Source: Bolinopsis microptera (Eukaryota > Ctenophora > Tentaculata > Lobata > Bolinopsidae). Taken from it: a DNA stretch of 64,000 bases. Within the stretch, counting starts at the first letter, position 1; the number at the start of each line of letters is the position of its first letter. Shown here in pieces: positions 26,454 to 37,125 of the stretch. The DNA lies in NCBI RefSeq assembly GCF_026151205.1, contig NC_087077.1, positions 7,679,983 through 7,743,982 on the forward strand, in the 5' to 3' direction. Both the position numbers and the translations under genes were made by a program. The notes under the pieces were generated by a model, which had not been told where the DNA came from, searched no databases, and worked only from the letters and a program-made list of their open reading frames with translations.

Positions 26454-29400
26454 CTCCCCTCATTAAGGAGGTATGTCCTGTCTGTTCTAAGAACATAGTC
26501 ATCGGCCAAACAATAGTTGAATGTTTTCACTGTGACTGCATAATGCACCATAAATGCTATCGCAAATCAAATCCAAATAGCCAATCTAATGAGTTTTACT
26601 GTACTCGTTGTATCCATTTAGACAAGGTTAAATACAACCCATTTAAACTACTCACTGACAATGACGACGACGACAACAACCTAGACGAATACACAACCAA
26701 AATCTCAAATACTTTAAATGATTGTAACTCATACACTGCATCTGACCTTACAAATATTCTCTGCAACCAAGTAAAGAAACAATCATCTATTCTCTTTCAA
26801 AATATTGATGGAAATAAATCAAATTTTGACAACCTTGCCATTGAAACCTGTAGGTACAAAACAAAATTCTCCGTAATAGCCCTAGCTGAAACCAACACTG
26901 GAAAAGAATTAAGCAATCTATTTCAGCTCGACGGTTATAATAGTTACTATCAGGACACAGCACCTTACAAACAAAAGGGCACTGGAGTAGCCCTTTATGT
27001 TGACGATAAATTAAATGCTACTGTAATTGAGAATATATCACAAGTCACAGAACATCTAGAAATACTTGTCTTATCATTAAGTAACGAAGATCAACCTGTT
27101 AATGTAGGTGTTTTGTATCGTCCACCAAGTGGCTGTATTTCCCAAGCTCTAGTTGAACTTTCTAACCTTCTTGATCACATGCCGAAGTTTAGTTATCTAG
27201 CTGGAGACTTTAATATCGATCTTCATGATAAAGATAACAAAAATGTTCAAAAATATGAAGAAATATTATTCAGTAAAGGATTTTGTCCGTTAATATCTAT
27301 TGTTACCCACGAAAAACCAGGCTGTAAAGCATCCTGCATAGATAACATTATTACTAACGATATTGAGAATGTGATTACTTCAGGCACCCTAAAAGAACGA
27401 ATAACTCATCACTCACCTATTTTTAACACATTTAACTGGAATGTTGAAGTCAACTCTGAAAAAACTTCTTTTAAACAATATTACGACTTCTGTCAATCAA
27501 ATGTTAACGGCTTCCTAGTGGATCTTGAAGATGAGCTTAAAACTAAAACAATCCACAACTTTACTGAATTCCATGACACTTACAAAAACTGCGTCGAAAA
27601 ATCGTTTAAACTAGAGACCCCGAAAACCTCTAAGAGAACTGTTCAGGTTAACCCTTGGATAACTCCCGGTCTCATTTGCTCAATTAATAATCAGCATAAA
27701 CTGTACGAAAATTGGGTTGAGATAAGAAATAGAAAATGTAAACTCGGGGAAACTGATAACAAGGGCGGCATTTGCCAGTGCCCTGAATGCTCACTAAAAC
27801 GTAGTCGCTACCTTATCTACAAAGAATACAGAAAAGTCCTAAAGAAAACACGTCAAACTGTGAAAACAGAATACTTCTCTGGTAAATTTGCTGAAAATAG
27901 CGGTGATAGTAAAAAGACCTGGGAACTAATAAATCGTATAAGAGGTAAACGGCGGCGTGAAATAAAGCCGCTGTTCACCATAGACAACGTTAAGATAACA
28001 AATAGAAGGATCATAGCAAACGAATTCAATAAATATTTTGTATCATTAGCCTCTGACCTAAATACCGCTTACAATGATCTTGGACAAATTAACATAAACA
28101 GTATACCTAGTTTCTATGATTATCTACCGCTTTCAAACACTTCCAGCATTTACATGCATGACTGCACAACAGACGAGGTTAGCAAAATCATATCTGAACT
28201 TAAAAATGGCAAGGCAAGTGACATACCGATTCATGTAATTAAGCAGTCCTCTAAAATAGTTACTCCTTTACTCACTGTACTGTATAACGAATGTATGAAA
28301 GATGGCATATTTCCAGATGACCTTAAAGTTGGAAGGATTAGTCCCATTTACAAGAAAGATAACCAGGAACTCCTTGAAAACTATAGACCTGTATCAACGC
28401 TAGCTGTGTTTGGTAAAATATTTGAAAAGATTATATTCAATAGATTATACAGCTTCTTTCATTCACAGAACTCCTTATATGAAAACCAGTACGGATTCCG
28501 TAAAAATCACTCGACCAGTTATGCCCTAAATTACTCAGTGAACCACGTAGAATCTTGCCTCAAGAAAAAACAACACGTTCTTGGAATATTTATTGATCTT
28601 AGTAAAGCCTTTGATACAATATCACATGAAAAGTTACTGCATAAGTTAGAAAATTATGGAATCCGTGGAAATGCAAATAACCTTATAGCAAGTTACCTGT
28701 CGAACAGATACCAGTATGTCTCGGTATTAGGTGAAGAATCCGAGAAACTTCCAGTAGTCTATGGAGTGCCGCAGGGGAGCTGTCTTGGTCCCTTACTTTT
28801 TATTATTTATATTAATGACATCCGTAACTCATCAATTATAGGAAAGTTTATACTATTTGCCGACGACACTAACATATTTATAGAAGACACATGTGTCAAA
28901 AGACTATACGAAAAAGGAAATGAAGTTCTATCATTTGTGTACAAGTATATGAAACTAAACTTATTACATATTAACATTAAGAAATGTTGTTTTATTCATT
29001 TTAAACCCTCACGGGCCAAAGAGGAAGTAGAAAATGACGAGAACATACTAACTTTAAATAATGTAGTTATTAAAAGAGTTCAAGAAGCTAAATTTCTAGG
29101 CGTTATTATTGACGACCAACTTAACTGGAAATCACATACGCAGTCACTTAACTCAAAACTTAAATGCGAAGTAGGAAAGCTGTGCAGAATACGACACATT
29201 GTCCCAAAGCAGTATTATAAGGATTTATATCATACTCTATTTGAATCACATTTAGGATTTGGAATATCTGTGTGGGGTGGTATTAGTAATAACCGACTTG
29301 AACCTATCTTTAAAACACAGAAAAAGTGTATAAGAATTCTGTTTGGGGAAAGAGAAGCTTACCTAGAGAAGTTTAAAACGTGTGCCCGAACACGACCTGT

Positions 29401-29803
29401 TGATAAGCAAAGACTGGGGGTGGACTTTTACCAAAAAGAACACTCCAAGCCCTTGTTTAAAACCCACAGGTTGTTGACGGTCCACAATCTGTACAAGTAC
29501 ACTTGTCTCTTAGAACTATTCAAAATTAATAAGTTAGAGGAACCATTATCACTGTACTCATCATTTAACAGGTCACCACGACGAGAGGATTATTTCATTA
29601 CATCACAACCATCCTCACAATTCATCTACCAATCATCCTACATGTGGAACAGCTGTCGACAAACATCAAGTAAGATAAGTTTTAATACTCCGACAAACGG
29701 GTTTAAGAATATATTGAAAATTGCCTTACGAGAATTGCAATTCAAGCATGATACACTTGATTGGTGTGAGCTTAATTTTGCCACAAATGAGCTCAAGTTC
29801 TGA
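26450..29803 (+). CDS. CR1-like LINE ORF2: PHD finger, AP endonuclease, reverse transcriptase (1117 aa)
   Basis: An uninterrupted polyprotein for target-primed reverse transcription. The N terminus is a PHD-like C4HC3 finger (CPVC, CFHC, HHKC, CTRC; residues 9-63). The endonuclease follows at about residues 115-330 (LAETNT, VLYRPPSG, AGDFNIDL, ITHHSPIF). RT lies at about 600-900: ENYRPVSTLAVFGKI, NQYGFRKNHST, FIDLSKAFDTI (motif A), GVPQGSCLGPLLF and FADD at 803-806. A C-terminal domain (ILFGEREAYLEKF, HSKPLFKTHRLLTVHNLY) ends the protein. ATG 26450-26452 overlaps the ORF1 stop by 4 nt, suggesting coupled reinitiation. With all RT residues present it may be recently active. Confidence 0.93.
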   Translation: MTPLIKEVCPVCSKNIVIGQTIVECFHCDCIMHHKCYRKSNPNSQSNEFYCTRCIHLDKVKYNPFKLLTDNDDDDNNLDEYTTKISNTLNDCNSYTASDLTNILCNQVKKQSSILFQNIDGNKSNFDNLAIETCRYKTKFSVIALAETNTGKELSNLFQLDGYNSYYQDTAPYKQKGTGVALYVDDKLNATVIENISQVTEHLEILVLSLSNEDQPVNVGVLYRPPSGCISQALVELSNLLDHMPKFSYLAGDFNIDLHDKDNKNVQKYEEILFSKGFCPLISIVTHEKPGCKASCIDNIITNDIENVITSGTLKERITHHSPIFNTFNWNVEVNSEKTSFKQYYDFCQSNVNGFLVDLEDELKTKTIHNFTEFHDTYKNCVEKSFKLETPKTSKRTVQVNPWITPGLICSINNQHKLYENWVEIRNRKCKLGETDNKGGICQCPECSLKRSRYLIYKEYRKVLKKTRQTVKTEYFSGKFAENSGDSKKTWELINRIRGKRRREIKPLFTIDNVKITNRRIIANEFNKYFVSLASDLNTAYNDLGQININSIPSFYDYLPLSNTSSIYMHDCTTDEVSKIISELKNGKASDIPIHVIKQSSKIVTPLLTVLYNECMKDGIFPDDLKVGRISPIYKKDNQELLENYRPVSTLAVFGKIFEKIIFNRLYSFFHSQNSLYENQYGFRKNHSTSYALNYSVNHVESCLKKKQHVLGIFIDLSKAFDTISHEKLLHKLENYGIRGNANNLIASYLSNRYQYVSVLGEESEKLPVVYGVPQGSCLGPLLFIIYINDIRNSSIIGKFILFADDTNIFIEDTCVKRLYEKGNEVLSFVYKYMKLNLLHINIKKCCFIHFKPSRAKEEVENDENILTLNNVVIKRVQEAKFLGVIIDDQLNWKSHTQSLNSKLKCEVGKLCRIRHIVPKQYYKDLYHTLFESHLGFGISVWGGISNNRLEPIFKTQKKCIRILFGEREAYLEKFKTCARTRPVDKQRLGVDFYQKEHSKPLFKTHRLLTVHNLYKYTCLLELFKINKLEEPLSLYSSFNRSPRREDYFITSQPSSQFIYQSSYMWNSCRQTSSKISFNTPTNGFKNILKIALRELQFKHDTLDWCELNFATNELKF

Positions 29804-29918
29804 TTTATGTGAGTTACTAAAATGACCATATATCTTTTCTCATACATATAACCACTGCACTCCAACCAAAAACATTACTTACACCATACTCCACAAATGA
29901 TATATATATATATATACA

Positions 29919-31474
29919 CAAACATACTAGTACCGAGCAATCGCACTGTAAAACATGCTCACGATACACTCAAAATTGGAAATATTCAACGGCTTGTATA
30001 TGAAACTTACACTTACACTCAGTGTACACCCAGTGTTAACTAGTATTACACACTGGTAAACTCTACGTAACGCGCGAAAATAATAATTCTATGGCGTTTT
30101 CATTGTCACATTTCACCTCGACGGGATTAAACGCGCGCGCGCGTAACATCTTATCTTACTGCTATCTCAACGAATAAACACACAACGACTTTGACAATTG
30201 ACCGACGACTTAACGATTGTGAATTATGACGGACTTATCTGTATGGGTCAACTACTAAAACTGCATTGTATACTATCTTAATCATTATACTGGACATGAG
30301 ATGACGAAGTATCTTGAGCAGCACTTTATACCTCCACTTAGAACTTGATTAGTCACGAACAATAGAATCATTATAAATCAATACAATAAAACATCTTGAT
30401 CAATAAATGCCTAGCAGCACCAGACAGCAGCCGTGTACCTTTCTCGACTCCACGGAGTCCCTGATGGACTTTTGTTTACTTTTGTTAATAATTTGACCGC
30501 AACCTTTCTTTCTCGAAACACAAATCCTACTGTACTTCATTACAGTATTAAAATAATATAAAGCAAATCATGTGATTATATGACTACGAAATAGATCTAT
30601 AGACTTGTCCAAAATTTTTAATACCGTATTGATGGTTTTGAATTTTGTATATTGAATTTGAATGTGAAGCGTCTACTCTTCCCCCCCGGCAATTAATTAG
30701 AAAGTTAGATTAATGACAATAATTGCCAAATGACGTAGTAGATATAGATGTTCAATGTTGTAGAGTGATTTCAAGAGAAGTGGTCCACAGGGGTCCGAAA
30801 AAGCCGTACAGGCACTTGGGTCCTTATCCTTGTCACTAGTCCCAATTGGATTCACTTTACACAAAACATGAACGTTTACAATTTAGACGTACACATTGGC
30901 ACGATATTTATTAGAAAGCAAACAGTATAAAATAATACGTGCGTGCGCGGCTTGAGCCGCGCCGCATAACAATTTATGCGTTTATGGTTTAGGGGCTGGA
31001 GTACGCGTGTTTACAGATTAATGAATTGTTGCATTGTAAATATTTAAAGTTGACGATATATTATGATTTAATAGTAAATTTTTCAAAGCTGGCTTTGGAC
31101 TTAGGTAAAATTATAATTTATTTATTTAAAAGAAAAAACCACGGATAGTTTTAAATTTACATAGTCGTATAACTATAATCAAGTTAATCCTGTTTTCAAG
31201 AATGCGCGGCTTTGGCGGCCAGTTATTGACTTGTACATAAAATTGAATTTTAAATAGAAATGTGAATGTATTAAAATTTAAAACTTTCAAAACGGAGGCT
31301 TATAAATATTATTATATTATGATTGTAAAATAAAGGATAAAATTTTAAATTTGTTTCACTAAAATTTGTTTCACTATTAGTTCAAAAGCATTTATATCAT
31401 ATTTTGGGAACCCTCGCTCTTCAGATATATTTACTACCCGTCTAACCAAAGCTGAGTCAACAGACCAAAATATA
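29919..31474. other. Non-genic AT-rich stretch
   Basis: Contains short CpG patches (30125-30140 and 30940-30965) and no coding exon, repeat or known element that I can support. Confidence 0.5.
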
Positions 31475-32235
31475 CAGGGTGGGCCAAAAGTCAGTACCCA
31501 TACGTTGGCCTTTATAGCTCAGTCACTGAGTGCCCAATTTAAATACTTCCTTCTGGTATGACTTAGTACCACCACTGGTTCGAGGAATTTGTCAACTCGA
31601 AAAATATTCGTGTTCATTTTTTTCAAATGGAGGTTCATTTTCACATTTATTTGATAGTTTGGATAGTCTGATCATGCTAAATGTTATTGAATTGTGTTTG
31701 GCCATTCGAATTACGTTTGTCCTGAAAGAATTAGAACTGTAGCTTCTCAGATGACCGAGATATGAAGCATAACGAGTTTATTCATTACGTGTGATCAGGT
31801 GATTGGTTTACCTAATCACGTGATAAGGTGACCCCGTGAACTACCCCGTTAAACATTATGGGAATTGTTAAGGGTGCCCAATTAAGGAATCGTGTCACGG
31901 TGTCACATAATCACCCAGTCAGTATTGTTAACGAGATACAGAAAATGCTTGATAACTTCGTCATTTCTAATCCGTTTTGCCTCATGTTTTCAGATCATAT
32001 GCAACATTTGATAATCTACCGTCTCTGAAAAAATTAGGCGTTCAGCATGTTCAGAGAAAACAATATAGGTGTTTTAATATTGAATGGGTGTGGTCTAAAA
32101 TATTCGAATTTTCAAATTTTGACGACCAGTAACCAGTAAGTACAGTATGCCATCTGCAAAGCAACAGCTCTCAAATATACCACACGGCGGAGCTATTAAG
32201 GCCAACGTATGGGTACTGACTTTTGGCCCACCCTG
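31475..32235. mobile_element. Tc1/mariner-type non-autonomous element, complete copy
   Basis: 761 bp bounded by inverted repeats starting CAGGGTGGGCCAAAAGTCAG and flanked by TA on both sides (31473-31474 and 32236-32237). The TA duplication is characteristic of Tc1/mariner. The inverted repeats extend about 40 bp (to the GTTGGCC-like region). No transposase frame is present. A 327-bp inverted partial copy is at 57419-57745. Confidence 0.9.
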
Positions 32236-33044
32236 TATATATATGTATATTTTGTGAATTTTTTATCACTTGTTGATCCAAATTTAGAAAGAAAATTATT
32301 CAAACAATATACACATAATATAACAATTACCCTATATAAAAATTCAATATAAAAATTCAATATAAATTCAATACCTACTAAATAAAATTTATAAACACCC
32401 TTTAAGTAGTATAAGTAAGCCAGTTTAAAATTTTGGTACTTTAAAGTTTTATTCCTTGGCTAATAACCCAAGACTATAACAGGTGACCAAGCTCGGTTTG
32501 ACGTATCTGCTAGAGGAGTTTGGACTCAATTTGATAAGACCTTTCTTGACATAAGGGTTTCACACCCCAATTGCTTATCAAACAGGACCTAAACTCTTCA
32601 AGAAGTATACGAAGAGAACGAAAAGGAGAAGAAGGATAAGTACTTGGAGAGAGTGTTGAACGTAGAGAAGGATAGTTTTTAATATTGGTAACATTAATGA
32701 ATTGTAATTGATTGATTTTCGTGCACATACAGAATGAATGGTTAATAATTTAATATATATGTAGACCAAGCTCTGTGCACGGGATGCTTCCTGGAAGAAT
32801 CCAGTTCTTTTAGCGGGGCACCCTACCTAAAGCCAAATTGAGATATAATAATCATATTCCTAGGGAAATAATCAGAAATCGAATACCAATCAAATAATAT
32901 GATATGTAATTGATTGATATGTAATATTTAGGCCTGTGGCCAGTTTTCACAACGTAGAGAAGGCCACTTTCACCCCAGCCGTATTTCTCTCAACTGGAGG
33001 CATGTCCAAAGAATGTAAGCGGTTTCTAAATTGAGTGGCAGACC
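32236..33044. other. Non-genic AT-rich stretch
   Basis: No exon or repeat recognised. Confidence 0.5.
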
Positions 33045-33403
33045 TTTTTTTTTTTTATCTAGACACTTATTTTACTTCGATGTATTCCAACAGCCACAAT
33101 GTTACACAAGTGCAACCAGCCAATTACAGGAAGCCGAAGGATCTTTTTTGGCCAGTGACGGTTAAGGTAGTGTGTACCATACTTTCTTCGTCCGAGACTT
33201 TGCTGCAATGTGCAGCTCCTCATTTAACCCTCACACCGGATTTCTCGAGTATTCGGCTGAGTAGACCGGGGGGCTGCATAGACCACTCATGATCCTTAGC
33301 TGAACGTCGACGACGCTCACCCCACGACCAGGCAGTCAGTGGGTTTCGAACTCGCAACCTAACGATTGTAAGACAGGCGTTCTAACCAACTGCGCTACCT
33401 GGC
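33045..33403 (-). mobile_element. tRNA-derived SINE with poly(A) tail
   Basis: On the minus strand the first 77 nt (33403-33327) are tRNA-like. The acceptor stem GCCAGG pairs CCTGGT, box A is TAGCGCAGTTGG (33397-33386), and box B is GAGTTCGAAACCC (33353-33341). The anticodon stem is degenerate, so it is not a functional tRNA gene. A roughly 270-nt body ends in A12 (T-run 33045-33056). I see no clear target duplication. Confidence 0.8.
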
Positions 33404-33447
33404 TGTTGGAAAGGAAAAGAAAAGAGAGGTATTGCGATGTGGTAAGA

Positions 33448-33730
33448 CATGTAAGGACAAGAATAATATTCGCTATGTTAAGAACCGCACTCATAGCTCT
33501 ACGAGGGTACAGAAGAAAAAAAATGGACAGCAAATATGAGACTCCACTATCAGTAGTCTCTTATAACCTCATCCCTGCCCCTATGATGGAGTAGATGTGT
33601 ATATATCTAATTGTTGATATTTCATATTATATAATATTGGTAGCAGTGGACAATTTCCGTTACCTCTGTATTGTGCTCTGCCAATTGCAACACTTGAATT
33701 ACTTTATTGTATATAATACTGTTTGACATT
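33448..33730 (+). repeat. Dispersed repeat, copy B, with conserved coding-like C terminus
   Basis: Counterpart of 17728-18015. The frame reads IIFAMLRTALIALRGYR, then YETPLS, then NLIPAPMME and a TAG stop, with a shared AT-rich 3' part. It starts 44 bp beyond the SINE. Differences between copies include both silent and replacement changes. Confidence 0.75.
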
Positions 33731-33810
33731 TTTTATTCCTTGGCAATTTTTTTATTTCTTTAATACTGGTCAAAAAGCCATAAAAGCATTAAACATGTTT
33801 CAACTGAATA

Positions 33811-34099
33811 CAGTGGCGTAACGTTGCCTGTTGGCGCCCCCCTGCCGAAAAGGCGCCCCCCTGTTGGCGCCCCCTCCCCTTTTGGTGCCCCTCCCTAAAA
33901 TTGAGCAAATTAGGTGATTTTAGAGGATATGCCGGTAAAAATCTCTAAAAAAGTGTGTATCTAGAGCAAAACGCGCAGTTTTGCTAGTACTTTATTTAAG
34001 TTTTCGAAATTGTCCCACATTCAAACGACGATTTGGCACCCCCCCAAGACGGCGCCCCCCTGCACAGCGGGGTCAGCGGGGCCCTTCGTTACGCCACTG
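33811..34099. mobile_element. hAT-type MITE, copy 3
   Basis: 289 bp with CAGTGGCGTAACG / CGTTACGCCACTG termini and a perfect 8-bp duplication ACTGAATA (33803-33810 and 34100-34107). It closely matches copy 1 throughout. Confidence 0.92.
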
Positions 34100-34230
34100 A
34101 CTGAATATCTCTTGCAGTGTTTGTGGAAAGTCCTATTAAAGTTGATGTTGTAGTGTCAGTAAAATGGTTACCGATATGTATATACCCACATATTGATTCT
34201 CATGATATTGTGTATAACATCTGCATCTTT

Positions 34231-34500
34231 CTATAGCTGACGATGTGAGGGTACTTGTGCGATTCCAGCATGTTTAATTATTTGATGGCTTGATATAAAA
34301 ATGGTGTTAATGAATCCTGTAAATTACGTATTATATGCTCTTGTTAGCTTCACCTTGAATCCTTTCTATAGCTGACGATGTGAGGGTACTTGTGCGATTC
34401 CATCATGTTTAATCATTTGATGGCTTGATATAAAAATGGTGTTAATGAATCCTGTAAATTACGTATTATATGCTCTTGTTAGCTTCACCTTGAATCCTTT
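34231..34500. repeat. 135-bp tandem duplication
   Basis: Two nearly identical 135-bp units starting CTATAGCTGACGATG at 34231 and 34366, differing at a few bases. No coding potential is evident. Confidence 0.9.
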
Positions 34501-36907
34501 AACAATCTCAATATTACTTTGTAGGTGGTTCTGATAGGTTGTTTGTTTCGCAAGCTTTCATGTAACTTGTGTCAATCATCTTTTGATGGTATGGTGAATA
34601 TCTTTCGATTAATTGCTGTATCTTTTTTGTTTATTTATGTATTTATTAGAAGGGTGAGAATCCCTGCCACGTTTTTGGTCAGTTTCGCCGGGGCTCATGT
34701 CTTTCCTCGAGAGAGCATTAGTGTCTACAGAAAAACTGACAAATCCTAGCGAAGTCCAATCCGAACCACATCTTCCATTAGAGGTGGTGCTGGGTCAGCT
34801 GGTTACTGAACGGATTGGCCTGGAGAATGGCATAGTCCTGTTACTCTCAAGTTAACCATAGAGGGGAACAGGCGCTGTTCGCTCACGGCTGGTTCTTGGA
34901 GCCAACACCCTCAGCCCCTCAGAAGTGGGAGCACTGTCGTTGGTGGCTCACCCAGATAACAGACAGTGTCTCTCCTTTTTTCTTCTTGGACTTGCATTGT
35001 TGCTGGTGAGTCAGCCAGTAGCAATGCAGCATCTCACTCACTCAATCACCTCAGCAGTTCGGTCCCTTTTCTGTTTGATTACTAGTCTCACCTGGTTCTT
35101 GACCTGTCGCCCTCAGACCTACAGAGGTGGGTGCACTGTCGGTGGCCTGTCACCCAGGTTGTCGGTGGTATCTCTCCCTCTGCCTCCCCTTTGGACATGC
35201 ATTGTTGCTGGTGAGTCAGCTGGCAGCAGTGTACCATACTATTGCGTGTTTACTAATCCCCTCTTAGCTTCCAGGCTAAACTAAAATTATAAACCAACAG
35301 AAGCAGGATAGAAGCAAGAAATCATCAGTAGCCCCTCAACTTAACGAAGACTGATATCAACCGCTCTGGTACAAGCAACTCTGATAAAGTACGACACTGC
35401 TGCTTCTCTGGGAAGTCAGCACCAACAGAAATGGGGACACTCTCTGATATGAGTGCTGGAATTCTCAGCCGTTTTACTCTACAGGCTAAGTTTCTTGTTA
35501 TAATTCTATTGCTCTGTTCTTTCATTTGTATTCTGTCTCACTCTACTGCATATTGTAGATCGTCAGCATTCATAGAACCAGGGTCTCAGTTACAGTCCTT
35601 CAGTTTGTTGACTAGACACACTTTTTGCATCATCTTTCGGTTTTTGACGGCGTTTAGAACACATCTTGTTTTCTCGATCGTTACTTGCCTCCGTATTGGC
35701 TGCTAAACTAAAATTATAAACTAACATTCGTTCCACCCCCTTGTGTGTATACTAACACCCCTAGATTCCCAGGAACAGGCATAAATATCTACAGAAATCA
35801 AAGCCAAACAGACAGACAGCTACTCAGCCACAATGCAGGACAACAGATACTGCTCTGAACCAAGGATAAGTCTGATGGATACAGCTCACGTCTCCCTAGA
35901 CATTCGCACAGATTACAAGAATGCCAACATCAGACATCACGTCTCTTATTAAGACAAAGCTCAACTCTCTATCCAAGTTCCTGAAATCAGAGTTGTCTAA
36001 CTGAGATTCGCAGTCAGACATGCATTATACCCCCCTCGACCAACCCATCTACTAATCCGTGTCTACAGGCAAGAAATTGATCTCGTCATTTGTAATATAA
36101 TATGAAATATTATATACCTATTGAAATTCTCATCCTCCACATCATACAAAAAAGAACGGCCCATGGCCATACACCACATATCAAAGAGAAAGGCCTCCGG
36201 CCAGACATATCAGACCTAACATGATCTATTTTCCTTAAAAGCCCATGTTTATATAAAGTTTTAGCGTGTAAAATTGATTCACTTTACTTACTTGTTTATA
36301 AATTTTACCTCGAACCATGCTTTCACAGAATTAAAATATTACCACACGACAGGGCGACTGTTTTCCAAAACTGGTTACATTCTTCCCTCAAGGCGCAGCT
36401 CCTACACCTGGTAAATTCCACTCTAATAGCACAACCTCTCAAACAGACTCACCGAAGTAATCTTCAGCCATCAAATGCGAAGGGACTATAGCACCGCTGT
36501 CAAACCTGATCATGTTACAAGGCATGACTTTTCTGCCACTACTTCATCATTATAGATTAGTGATTACTTAGTGTGTAGATGAAACGATATGAGTGTAGCA
36601 CACACTGGCTTATCAATGAATGATTGATTCATCCTATCAGCGTTATCTTGATTCGAATTGAGATTGCTATATTAAATTTTTCCTTTATTTTACGTAACGC
36701 GCGAACGCCATTTGAGCACAGTATGTGCTAATAGTCTCGCTGTCAATCCTTTAATACGTTTTGCGCGCTAGCTACTCTGGTAGCGCGCATGGCGGGTAAT
36801 TTTATTATCTATTGTGTCAACTTTTTATTCAGTTTTATTCATTTAAACGATGTTAATCATTTGAAACGACTTTACTAGAATTTGTCAACGAAGAAGAACT
36901 CTAAATT
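34501..36907. other. Non-genic stretch with a diverged internal duplication
   Basis: Segments near 34909-35030 and 35111-35232 share GCACTGTCG and GCATTGTTGCTGGTGAGTC at a spacing of about 200-215 bp. A second pair of ACTAAAATTATAAA boxes is at 35278 and 35706. It may be an old retroelement, but no domain is recognisable. From 35730 to 36907 I see nothing. Confidence 0.5.
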
Positions 36908-37125
36908 GTTACCACAGCAACCATTCAATGTTGCCATAGAAACTACACACTCTTAACATAGCAACCACACACGGTTACCGTAGCAACTCCAAATCACTAC
37001 CTAGCAACTAAACACTGCTACCATAATAACTACATACTGATACTATAGCAACTACACACTGTTACCATAGCAACTACACACTGATACCATAGCAACTACA
37101 CACTGTTACCATGGCTACTACACAC
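36908..37125. repeat. 22-bp tandem array of X-box-like palindromes, left part
   Basis: Units of about 22 bp centred on GTTACCATAGCAAC or variants: 36908, 36930, 36952, 36974, 37061, 37083 and 37105, with degenerate ones between. Each matches or nearly matches the RFX X-box consensus GTNRCC-N(0-3)-RGYAAC. The array is interrupted at 37126 by a LINE and resumes at 39470. Confidence 0.85.

Larger units (their letters stand above)
25773..29918 (+). mobile_element. CR1-like LINE with ORF1 esterase and intact ORF2
   Basis: Two overlapping ORFs followed by a short 3' UTR that ends at a (TA)n tract (29899-29918). The 5' boundary is uncertain because the first half of ORF1 is not recognisable. A diverged, 5'-truncated relative is at 40006-40701. 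Confidence 0.85.

Noticed and set aside
33327-33403. Functional tRNA gene (minus strand, anticodon position TAC)
   Set aside because: The anticodon stem does not pair and the sequence continues into a SINE body with a poly(A) tail.
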